From Volvox africanus (taxonomy: Eukaryota > Chlorophyta > Chlorophyceae > Chlamydomonadales > Volvocaceae): a DNA stretch of 64,000 nucleotides. Of the stretch, positions 44,868 to 54,774 are shown piece after piece. Numbering within the stretch: the stretch's first letter is position 1; every line of letters begins with the position of its first letter. The translations under genes and the position numbers were made by a program. The notes below the pieces were generated by a model. It made no database searches and was not told the origin of the DNA. It worked only from the letters and a program-made list of their open reading frames with translations. The stretch lies in assembly GCA_030268105.1 (NCBI GenBank), contig BSDZ01000020.1:2000001-2064000 (forward strand). The letters are read 5' to 3'.

Positions 44868-45110
44868 TATTGAGACGTAGACTATCAGACATAAGGAAGC
44901 CTGACGTAATTACAATAAATTATAAGTTACATATTATCTGATAGTAAAGAAGTCCGAATAGTTCGTTCTGGAGTCGGCACATATACTTGTGCGTATAGCA
45001 CTACAAACAGTATGAGCGCAGGTCCGCCTAGTACCGCCTAGTACAGCTACAACAGCGGGATTGTTGCTAGTATGGATCGCTATATCCAACTGATATACCA
45101 TTTTATAACA
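44868..45110 (-). repeat. Copia-2 5' LTR
   Basis: 243 bp, TATTGAGACG...TTTATAACA on the plus strand, followed by the second GTAGT. It differs from 26539-26781 at a few positions only. Confidence 0.9.
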
Positions 45111-45115
45111 GTAGT

Positions 45116-45520
45116 TGATTATTAATAATTGGCTTAATTAAGGAAGTAATAATATTTGCATTATTATATCATCAAAGCTTACGTGATTGATGCATAAGTG
45201 TGAGAAGTGTGACTCAAGGTGCGGTTACTTTGAGAAGGCAAGTTTGCGTATGCATCTTGGAATTATTATATATGAGTGTGCTTACACTCACATTGATTCA
45301 TATTGATACCTACACCATGGTTATGAAGGTATAAGTGTGATGGTCTGAGGTACAACCATGGCAGTTAAGCTCCGCAACCAAATATTGATATTCGGCCATT
45401 CACACTGCATAAATGCAGGGAAGGTTGATATTGGTAATATACTGCGTGTGAATATCGGTGATATGCTTGTTAGGGTGTATCACACTTGCGGATTGGGGAC
45501 CAGAAAGAATGAAAAAAGAA
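45116..45520. other. Decayed LTR-like sequence
   Basis: Short blocks resemble the interior of family B-type LTRs (AGTAATAATATTTGCATTATTA near 45143, ACCAAATATTGATATTCGG near 45377). There are no clear ends. Probably an old relic of a related LTR. Confidence 0.45.
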
Positions 45521-45527
45521 AGAAAAG

Positions 45528-45665
45528 GTTTGCCAGAGATGTGTAATGGTACATCCCACGAGGGAGTGCCATTTGTTGCCGCCTTTGGCTCCGCAGCCAA
45601 AGTAGGGGATTGCCCTGGACGGTTCGGAGGGGACTCCACCTGGGAATTCGGAACATGGTTGCGCA
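45528..45665 (+). pseudogene. Relic of a third gypsy gag-pol junction with conserved UAG
   Basis: One frame reads VCQRCVMVHPTREC, a zinc knuckle with the same C-x2-C-x3-H-x4-C spacing, then HLLPPLAPQPK followed by TAG (45603-45605) and an open frame GIALDGSEGTPPGNSE. This aligns with family A (LMPPFVPQPK-TAG-GLAR...EG.PPG.SE) and, before the stop, with family B (HPTRSCPLLPPLA). It is only a fragment. Confidence 0.75.
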
Positions 45666-46649
45666 GAGGCTGAGCTCCGCACGCGCAAAGAGTTGACTGT
45701 ATGACTGGTCAGCGAACAATTAACAAACGAGATTACGATTTTCATTTAAAAGATTTACACGGTTTCTGTTTCCTCAAACTGAAGCAGTTCGTTTCGATAT
45801 TGTTGGGAACTATTGTAACGTGTTCAAAAGCATCTAGCTATCTATTAAGCCATCTATCGATCTATCTATCTGCTCCCTTTGCTCTTTCCATCCATGATCA
45901 CCATCACCACTTGCACCACTCTTCAACAGGATGAGCCGGAGGCGGAGGCGGAGGAGGTATCGGCGGCAGCGGCTGCATGCAGGGAACACATCATACGGCA
46001 GTACAGCAGCGTGCCAATGAATAGTGCAGGGTGGGCATATGCTGATGTGTCGTGCTTACTGTAATGGCTGACGTTAAATTCCAATTAATAAAAATTCGAT
46101 TCGTGTCCTTAGGCATAACAGATAATAATTAATATTACTGTTTTGTGGTTCCATGTGGTGGTACTAATCCCCGATAATCGAATATAATATAACATAAAAG
46201 CGTCCAATAACAACAAGTCAAGCTGCTGAAATTTGAAAATGGTAAGTCAGCGAAAGGTGAGGCGAAAGACCGCAATCTGCCGCGTTCTGTTATGCCTAAC
46301 ACTCCGCAAGCTGATAACAGCATTCTGTGACAGCCTGGCTCCGGAAGCGGTGGAACCCGTGGTTTCCTGTCACCCCCCTTCGTCAATCGACGAACGGGAA
46401 CGTACGTGCAGGAACGTGCCACACATGGGACGCACTTACCGGAGGGGTCACGAAAAGAATGCAGCAAACAATCGAATTTCAACAGCAGTGATAAGTCCCG
46501 AGCGGACGCTGCCAATTATTCAAATCGGGGAAGCCCAGGCTTCACCACCAACTGAGACCAAGCAAAAGGCTGTAAATGCATATCCCTACTTCTCAGAGTC
46601 AGCTCGTGAAGACCAGGCTATGGGTCTGAAGGAGGACCACCGAGCACAG
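45666..46649. other. Unassigned stretch left of the right cluster
   Basis: Contains short CTAT repeats (45838-45870), an Ala/Glu-rich short frame (45950-45985) and a 169-codon open frame from 46233 that continues into the LTR at 46650. That frame shows no domain I can name. Possibly non-coding. Confidence 0.4.
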
Positions 46650-47473
46650 TGTTGTGCTACGGTTCATTTTCCGCCGACACGTAGGTCGACGCGATCCTAT
46701 GAGGCGAAGTGCTTTTGTGATGAACGCATTACATATGAATGAATCTGCATGATATAAATGTATTCGCATACATTTATATATGCATTTGGCATGTTGTCAT
46801 TATCCATCGCGACATCGCACCATGGCAAATCCGCCTAGCATGCATGAATAACCGAAGCATTGAAGTGCGCATTATGCTCGTGCTACGAAACGATAAGTAA
46901 TATTATCTGATATAATATTACTCCATTTAAGCACACGTTGAGAGCGCCGCACTCGTCGCGATACATGCCCTGCAACCGGATATCGTTATCCGGACCCTTG
47001 CATCATGCGAATGCCGGAAAGGCTTATACGTTGTTACGAGTAGACATCGCCCATACGCAGTAGGGTTGTCACATCTAGGATCGGCCTCCTAATGTGAATC
47101 GTACGGCACTGCGATGCTGCGAGTATAACAGATGCGAGGACGGCTAAGCTAGACAAGACATTCGATACCGGAGAACACTCGTGTGTTCTATATTACTATT
47201 TCTATACACTATTCTACTTAGCCCGAGCTAAGCCTGAACTTCGCTAATCACCGCCGCGTGATGATTGCTTGCTTCCGGCGCTGACGGCGATTTCGTCCAT
47301 TGCATCATTCTGATCCGTAAGACTGTAAGTTATATCTCTCTTCGTTTTGAAGTCTTCCGCTGTCTCTGTTTGCTCTCGCTTGCCTTGCTGTACTTGCAAG
47401 TGCTCGCGCATCGTTGTCGATAGTCTCCAGACGTGCAGATACTCATGAGCAAACGCGAACGAGAGGTACAACA
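46650..47473 (+). repeat. Family A LTR, left end of right cluster
   Basis: 824-bp form with the same ends as the other copies. The left flank CACAG does not match the right flank TCAAT after 63920, so the cluster is not a single simple insertion. Confidence 0.94.
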
Positions 47474-47939
47474 ATTTGGTATCGAGACAGGTTCGTTGCC
47501 TAACTGTCTCTCTTTGTCTAATCGGAAGTAGGTTCTTTCTATGGCAAGTTCCAGCGACGAACCACGAGGACCGCTAGATACTTTGGCCGAAGACCTAGGG
47601 CGCGCCGTTTTGGACGCCGCCGCTTCCGGTTTGTAATTGTTTAATTGCTTTTGATTAGATTGCTGCACTTGTTGTGTAAGTGTACGCTCTGAGTCGCAGG
47701 TAATCTCAGTGCACCGGCATTGCTTGCCGCGGCGACTGAGACCGGCGTTCGTCCGGACCAGTTGGCGACTCTCATTGCCCAAACTACGGAGATCAGGACT
47801 CAGCTGGGCAATTACTTGCTGAGTTTGCTGAATCTTCTCAAGAGTACTGTCGGTAGGCTCACCGAATCGCTTTGTACTATTGCCTTTGCGATAGAAGTCG
47901 GCTTCTATTACGCAAACCTAGGGTATCGTTTCGTGCTCC

Positions 47940-49175
47940 ATGTCCGCGGAACACGACGATACGCCGCACACTAGCCTAGCTAGCCAACCCGATTTCGTTG
48001 TAGCTGCTAGAGCGCCGGATAGAGGTCTTGAGACTGTTGGCGCGCGAGCCACTCAAGAGCCCCTTTTCCTTCAGACCCCTGCTCACTTAATTGTGCCGCA
48101 TTCAGCAGTGAACACGAATATGGACAACACTGCTGGACCAAGGGTTCTGCCATTACCTCAAGCTCGAGGGCATGATGACATCCCTGAGGTGATGAGATTG
48201 TCGATTCCCGTTCCTAGGCTCAATATTTCGCTGACCGACAAGACACCAGGGCATAGCATAGCCGATGCAACTCGTGCGTACGTGCGTGACGCTAAAAAGT
48301 ACCTCCAAGCTGTCCATGGTGGCGACAATGACGGTATCAGGTGTCTCTTCGTTGGTAACACCCTCGAGGGCGCAGCGAAGGACTGGTATCGCAATTGGAC
48401 CAACGCCCGAGGCAGCTATACTTTTGACGAGTTGGTCGCCGCTTTGCTCGCACGATTCGCTACTGAGGTTCAAGCACGCGATGTGGAAGCTCGTAACGTT
48501 TTGGCAGCCGGTAGCTACCACATGCGTCGGGATGAAAATGTACCTGCGTACCAGTCACGCTTCGAAGCACTTGTGACTCCCATTGCTGACCTCACCGAAT
48601 CTGAGCGTGTCTTTTGGTTTAGGCGAGGCCTAACGAAACTTTTGGCTAAATGGTGCGCCACTGACTTGGTTGGAGCGCAGATCAAGTCGTATGACGCGTT
48701 GGTCGCTTTTGCTAAGGGCGCGGAGATTCGACTTCTTGCCGGCGAGGAAGAAGTCAAGTTTGCCCCTCGTGCAAATGCCGTGCAAGTGCAGGATCCGCTT
48801 GGGGAAGCTGTGGCTCTCGACCAGGACCTCGGCGCGACCCGCCCCACGCCTACTGCCGCGACGCGACGCAGCAACGGGCAACGCAAGGCGCGCGGGGGCG
48901 CTAGCTCGGGTGTCCGTGGTACAGGAGGAGCAGGTCCGAGCTCGGACCCAGCTAGGAACAGGAAGCGTGGTGGTGCGCCGTCGTCGGCAGCTGCACAGCG
49001 TTCCGACCCCAACGCGAAGCGTACTCGTACGGACGACACATTTATGCCAAAATGGAATTGCAATCGTTCCGAATTCGAGCGTCGGAAATTGGCCAATGTT
49101 TGTCTACGGTGTGCGGAGAATCATTCCACGAAGGATTGCCCTCTAATGCCGCCGTTTGTACCTCAGCCGAAATAG
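47940..49175 (+). CDS. Family A Gag, full length, ends at UAG
   Basis: 411 codons from ATG 47940 to TAG 49173-49175 with no breaks. Same domains as 7757-8992; the zinc knuckle reads CLRCAENHSTKDC. A short basic tail (NRKRGGAPSS, NAKRTRTDD) precedes the knuckle. The frame continues open into pol after the stop. Confidence 0.94.
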   Translation: MSAEHDDTPHTSLASQPDFVVAARAPDRGLETVGARATQEPLFLQTPAHLIVPHSAVNTNMDNTAGPRVLPLPQARGHDDIPEVMRLSIPVPRLNISLTDKTPGHSIADATRAYVRDAKKYLQAVHGGDNDGIRCLFVGNTLEGAAKDWYRNWTNARGSYTFDELVAALLARFATEVQARDVEARNVLAAGSYHMRRDENVPAYQSRFEALVTPIADLTESERVFWFRRGLTKLLAKWCATDLVGAQIKSYDALVAFAKGAEIRLLAGEEEVKFAPRANAVQVQDPLGEAVALDQDLGATRPTPTAATRRSNGQRKARGGASSGVRGTGGAGPSSDPARNRKRGGAPSSAAAQRSDPNAKRTRTDDTFMPKWNCNRSEFERRKLANVCLRCAENHSTKDCPLMPPFVPQPK

Positions 49176-52100
49176 GGGCTTGCCCGGGTTCCTGCGGAGG
49201 GGGCACCACCTGGGATTTCTGAATTAACGCGTGGTCGGTGGTCATCCTTACGGCCAGCCGTTAAGGCATTGTTGCCTTGTGTACTTGGACACATCGAGCG
49301 AGTCATTGCGCGACGCATCACGCTTGACGGACGCACGGGACTTCTCTGCTTCGACCCGTTGTGTAATTTGTTTACACCTCGCCGTCCCCTGTCGTCTATC
49401 GATCTGTCTAACCACGTGGTTTTGTTCATCCCCTCGTCTCTGCGTGAGATGTTGGAACAGTTGGCCATATACAGGAGGTGTAGGCGTCAATATCCAGGCA
49501 CTGCCGCATGTGTATTACTCCCTGCTTTCTGTCGGCGCAAGGCAGAGGCATCGTTAAGGGGTATGCGGCATGTCCACCGGTTCGAGCCGGGCACCGTTTT
49601 GTTTAATGGTGTGGATCGGGAGGGTACGCTGGCTCCGTGGCCACACCTATCCTACTCGGTTGACGTTTGGTACGAAGCTCCTGATGGGGGTGCCGTTGGT
49701 TACGGACCCGCCTTAAGTGCACTGACGTTGTCTGCTGGGCATTCGCTCGTAGATAACCGTGTCCCTGTGGTTCAGATCGGTTTGAATGGCCGTACTCTGA
49801 AGGCACTTGTTGACACCGGTGCCAGCGACGACTTCATCTCTGTCGCAGAGGTGAATGCGCTGGGGTTGTCCCCAGAGTCGTCTGATTGTCCACAGGTTAC
49901 CCTTGCTGACGGGGGTAAGCATCCCATCGTGGGCAGGATTACCCTTAGCCTATCGATAGGCCCTTTGCGTGTTGTGACCCGGCCGTACGTGCTGCAGGGC
50001 TTAGCAGAGACTGCACCGTACATAATGGGGTCGTCGACATTACGACAGTACCGCGCGCGCATCGACATGGAGACCGCAACCCTGCATATGTGCAAGGGTA
50101 CTCTGTCGATTAAGGTACCTTTCCTGTCGTTCGAACATGTCACACCAAAGGAGGGCGAAACTGAGGCGGTGCCTATGGTTAATTTCGCTGTGACCGCAAT
50201 GGCCGCGCGAATCGAACCAGAGCTAGTCGGGCGTAAGGAGGCCGTCCGTTTGTTACGGAAGGGTGCCCACGGACTGCTTTTAAGGCCGCGGGTGAGCTGT
50301 TGTGTCACCACCGCGCAGATTTCTGCGGATCCTGAGGTTGAGGCCCTACTGTCGCAGTATGAGGACGTCTTTAAAGATATCCCTGGCCTACCACCTATGC
50401 GTCCTGTTGATCACACAATCCCTCTCATGCCTGGAGCGCAGCCTACAGCCCGGCCAATGTACAGGTTGAGTCCATTGGAGCTGGATGAGGTAAAGCGCCA
50501 GGTGACGGATTTGCTCGCGAAGGGTATGATACGCCCCAGCACATCCCCGTATTCTGCACCGATTTTGTTTGTCGGTAAGAAGGATGGGACCTTGCGCATG
50601 TGCATCGATTACCGGGGGTTAAATGCGAATACGGTGAAAAATCGCTACCCTTTGCCACGCGTTGACGACCTGTTGGATAAGCTGAAGGGCTCGGCTTATT
50701 TTTCCTCAATTGACTTACAACAGGGCTACAATCAGATTCACATCGCTGCCTCTGATATCCCGAAAACCGCTTTTCGGACGCCCTTCGGTCACTTTGAGTA
50801 TACGGTCCTATCGTTTGGTTTGACTAATGCCCCTGCGACGTTTCAGGCGGTTATGGACCGAATGTTTAGGCCGTTTATCGACAGGTTCGTTGTTTGCTAC
50901 CTGGATGACATCTTGGTATATTCTTAGACGCGCGAGGAGCACTTGGAGCATCTTCGGCTCGTGCTCAACGTTATGAGGCGGGAGCAATTGTTTGCTAAAC
51001 GCGCCAAATGCTTTTGGGCGCAGCCTCAGGTGGAATATTTGGGTCACATTGTGTCGGCCACCGGTGTGAAGATGGACCCGCGGAAGGTCGCCGTGGTTCG
51101 CGATTGGCCCGCGCCTCAGAACCTCACGGAGCTGCGTAAGTTCCTTGGCTTGACCAATTATTTCCGAAAGTTCATTGAAAAATATTCCATCATTGCGGCC
51201 CCGCTTACTAACTTAACTCGCAAAGGCGTTTTCGTTTCGCTCGAGTCGTGGACGTTGCAATGCCAGCGGGCATTCGAAGAGCTCAAACGAATCGTTACCG
51301 AAGATGTCACCCTTGCATTCCCTGATTACTCGTTGCCATTTCGTGTTGAGGTAGTGTCTGATGCCTCAATATTTGGAAGCGGCGCTGTATTGTTACAGGA
51401 AGGGCGACCGATCGCCTTCACGAGTAAGAAGTTTTCTGGTGCGGAGATTCGCTACACCACCGGGGAACAGGAGCTTCTGGCCGTGCTGCATGCTTTAAAG
51501 GAATGGCGCTGTTACCTCGAGGGACGCCCGTTTACTTTAAAGACTGACCATAAGCCCCTAACGTTTTTGCAAAGCGTCCCGACGTTGAACCGCCGTCAAG
51601 CTAGGTGGATGGAATATCTAGCTAGGTTCAACTGCACCTGGGAGTATATTTCTGGTAAATTGAATATTGCCGATGCTCTCAGTCGACATCCGTCGCTACA
51701 CGCTGCAATTTTAGCAGCGCCCGTCGTGCGGCCGCGTAGCGAGGAGGTACCGATCGCGACGGACCTCGCGGAGCGGTTGAAGGTTGCCTACAGTGCAGAC
51801 GCCTGGTTCGCGGACCCGGCTAATGTAGAAAACCTTCGCAAGCAGAATGGCCTTTGGCTACGGACGGAGGGTGCAGCTACGCAAATCGTCATTCCGAATG
51901 ACGACGCGCTACGCTACGACATCCTTGCGCGGTTCCACGAGGACCCGTTAGCAGGACACCCTGGTAGCAAGCGATTGATCGACTTGGTGCAACGTTCCTT
52001 TTGGTGGCCTCGTTTGGCTAAGGATGTGGCGAACTTCGTACAGACATGCAGTCTGTGCCAGCGCAATAAGGCTTTGTCCGGTAAGGGCCATGGGTTGTTG

Positions 52101-52267
52101 CAACCGTTGCCTGTCCCGGATGCGCCTTGGGAAAGTGTTTCCATGGACTTCGTAGTCGCGCTGCCCAAAACTGAGGGGGGATACGATGCGGTGTTCGTAA
52201 TGGTCGATCGTCTGACTAAGATGGTTCACCTAGCACCATGCACATCGTCCTGCACGGCTGAACAAAC
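49176..52267 (+). pseudogene. Family A pol with premature stop in RT, truncated in integrase
   Basis: Open from the gag UAG through the N-terminal domain, protease ([11 protein letters not shown], about 49813) and RT to [12 protein letters not shown] follows at 50925-50927 where the sister copy at 56524 has AAA. Beyond it the frame is open again (RNase H, integrase finger) and ends at CAAAC 52263-52267, where an LTR follows; integrase core end and chromodomain are absent. Because of the tandem arrangement the missing 3' part lies only at 62058-63032. The RT also shows IHIAASD where the sister has IRIAASD. Confidence 0.92.
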
Positions 52268-53072
52268 TGTTGTGCTACGGTTCATTTCCCGCCGACGCGT
52301 AGGTCGACGCGATCCTACGAGGCGAAGTGCTTTTGTGATGAACGCATAACATATGAATGTATTCGCATACATTTATATATGCATCTGGCATGTTGTCATT
52401 ATCCATCGCGACATCGCATCATGGCAAATCCGCCTAGCATGCATGAAAGCCCGAAGCATTGAAGTGCGCATTATGCTCGTGCTACAAAACGATAAGTAAT
52501 ATTATCTGATATAATATTACTTCATTTAAGCACACGTTGAGAGCGCCGCACTCGTCGCGATACATGCCCTGCAACCGGATATCGTTATCCGGACCCTTGC
52601 ATCATGCGAATGCCGGAAAGGCTTATATGTTGTTACGCGTAGACATCGCCTAGACGCAGTAGGGTTGTCACATCTAGGATCGGCCTCCTAATGTGAATCG
52701 TACGGCACTGCTATGCTGCGAGTATAACAGATGCGAGGACGGCTAAGCTAGACGAGACATTCGATACCGGAGAACACTTGTGTGTTCTACATTACTATTA
52801 CTATACGATATCCTACTTAGCCCGAGCTAAGCCTGAACTTCGCTAATCACCGCCGCGTGATGATTGCTTGCTTCCGGCGCTGACGGCGATTTCGTCCATT
52901 GCATCATTCCGATCTGTAAGACCGTAAGTTATATCTCTCTTCGTCTTGAAGTCTTCCGCTGTCTCTGTTTGCTCTCGCTTGCCTTGCTGTACTTGCAAGT
53001 GCTCGCGCATCGGTGTCGATAGTCTCCAGACGTGCAGATACTTATGAGCAAACGCGAACGAGAGGTACAACA
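52268..53072 (+). repeat. Family A LTR between tandem units
   Basis: 805-bp form. 5618 bp after the start of the previous LTR (46650) and 5599 bp before the next (57867), which gives the tandem period. Confidence 0.94.
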
Positions 53073-53538
53073 ATTTGGTATCGAGACAGGTTCGTTGCCT
53101 AACTGTCTCTCTTTGTCTAATCGGAAGTAGGTTCTTTCTATGGCGAGTTCCAGCGACGAACCACGAGGACCGCTAGATACTTTTGCCGAAGACTTAGGCC
53201 ACGCCGTTTTGGACGCCGCCGCTTCCGGTTTGTAATTGTTTAATTGCTTTTGTTTAGATTGCTGCACTTGTTGTGTAAGTGTACGCTCTGAGTCGCAGGT
53301 AATCTCAGTGCACCGGCATTGCTTGCCGCGGCGACTGAGACCGGCGTTCGTCCGGACCAGTTGGCGACTCTCATTGCCCAAACTACGGAGATCAGGACTC
53401 AGCTGGGCAATTACTTGCTGAGTTTGCTGAATCTTCTCAAGAGTACTGTCGGTAGGCTCACCGAATCGCTTTGTACTATTGCCTTTGCGATAGAAGTCGG
53501 CTTCTATTACGCAAACCTAGGGTATCGTTTCGTGCTCC

Positions 53539-54774
53539 ATGTCCGCGGAACACGACGATACGCCGCACACTAGCCTAGCTAGCCAACCCGATTTCGTTGT
53601 AGCTGCTAGAGAGCCGGATAGAGGTCTTGAGACTGTTGGCGCGCGAGCCACTCAAGAGCCCCTTTTCCTTCAGACCCCTGCTCACTTAATTGTGCCGCAT
53701 TCAGCAGTGAACACGAATATGGACAACACTGCTGGACCAAGGGTTCTGCCATTACCTCAAGCTCGAGGGCATGATGACATCCCTGAGGTGATGAGATTGT
53801 CGATTCCCGTTCCTAGGCTCAATATTTCGCTGACCGACAAGACACCAGGGCATAGCATAGCCGATGCAACTCGTGCGTACGTGCGTGACGCTAAAAAGTA
53901 CCTCCAAGCTGTCCATGGTGGCGACAATGACGGTATCAGGTGTCTCTTCGTTGGTAACACCCTCGAGGGCGCAGCGAAGGACTGGTATCGCAATTGGACC
54001 AACGCCCGAGGCAGCTATACTTTTGACGAGTTGGTTGCCGCTTTGCTCGCACGATTCGCTACTGAGGTTCAAGCACGCGATGTGGAAGCTCGTAACGTTT
54101 TGGCAGCCGGTAGCTACCACATGCGTCGGGATGAAAATGTACCTGCGTACCAGTCACGCTTCGAAGCACTTGTGACTCCCATTGCTGACCTCACCGAATC
54201 TGAGCGTGTCTTTTGGTTTAGGCGAGGCCTAACGAAACTTTTGGCTAAATGGTGCGCCACTGACTTGGTTGGAGCGCAGATCAAGTCGTATGACGCGTTG
54301 GTCGCTTTTGCTAAGGGCGCGGAGATTCGACTTCTTGCCGGCGAGGAAGAAGTCAAGTTTGCCCCTCGTGCAAATGCCGTGCAAGTGCAGGATCCGCTTG
54401 GGGAAGCTGTGGCTCTCGACCAGGACCTCGGCGCGACCCGCCCCACGCCTACTGCCGCGACGCGACGCAGCAACGGGCAACGCAAGGCGCGCGGGGGCGC
54501 TAGCTCGGGTGTCCGTGGTACAGGAGGAGCAGGTCCGAGCTCGGACCCAGCTAGGAACAGGAAGCGTGGTGGTGCGCCGTCGTCGGCAGCCGCACAGCGT
54601 TCCGACCCCAACGCGAAGCGTACTCGTACGGACGACACATTTATGCCAAAATGGAATTGCAATCGTTCCGAATTCGAGCGTCGGAAATTGGCCAATGTTT
54701 GTCTACGGTGTGCGGAGAGCCATTCTACGAAGGATTGCCCTCTAATGCCGCCGTTTGTACCTCAGCCGAAATAG
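53539..54774 (+). CDS. Family A Gag, full length, ends at UAG
   Basis: 411 codons, ATG 53539 to TAG 54772-54774, intact. It differs from 47940-49175 by few residues (REPDRG for RAPDRG; AESHST for AENHST in the knuckle). It sits in the best-preserved gag-pol unit of the window and is the reference for Gag here: capsid-like domain about residues 140-270, basic tail about 310-375, knuckle about 392-404. Confidence 0.95.
   Translation: MSAEHDDTPHTSLASQPDFVVAAREPDRGLETVGARATQEPLFLQTPAHLIVPHSAVNTNMDNTAGPRVLPLPQARGHDDIPEVMRLSIPVPRLNISLTDKTPGHSIADATRAYVRDAKKYLQAVHGGDNDGIRCLFVGNTLEGAAKDWYRNWTNARGSYTFDELVAALLARFATEVQARDVEARNVLAAGSYHMRRDENVPAYQSRFEALVTPIADLTESERVFWFRRGLTKLLAKWCATDLVGAQIKSYDALVAFAKGAEIRLLAGEEEVKFAPRANAVQVQDPLGEAVALDQDLGATRPTPTAATRRSNGQRKARGGASSGVRGTGGAGPSSDPARNRKRGGAPSSAAAQRSDPNAKRTRTDDTFMPKWNCNRSEFERRKLANVCLRCAESHSTKDCPLMPPFVPQPK

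Larger units (their letters stand above)
26539..45110 (-). mobile_element. Copia-2: Ty1/copia element hosting the four-level nest
   Basis: LTRs at 26539-26781 and 44868-45110 (243 bp each), TSD GTAGT at 26534-26538 and 45111-45115. Minus orientation: polypurine tract complement at 26782-26793, gag at the right end, RT and RNase H at the left. It is interrupted by family B (28420-43685); without that its own length is about 3.3 kb. Two internal deletions removed the gag C-terminus to protease (replaced by telomere repeats at 44350-44394) and the integrase core. It is clearly related to Copia-1 but is a separate insertion. Confidence 0.92.
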
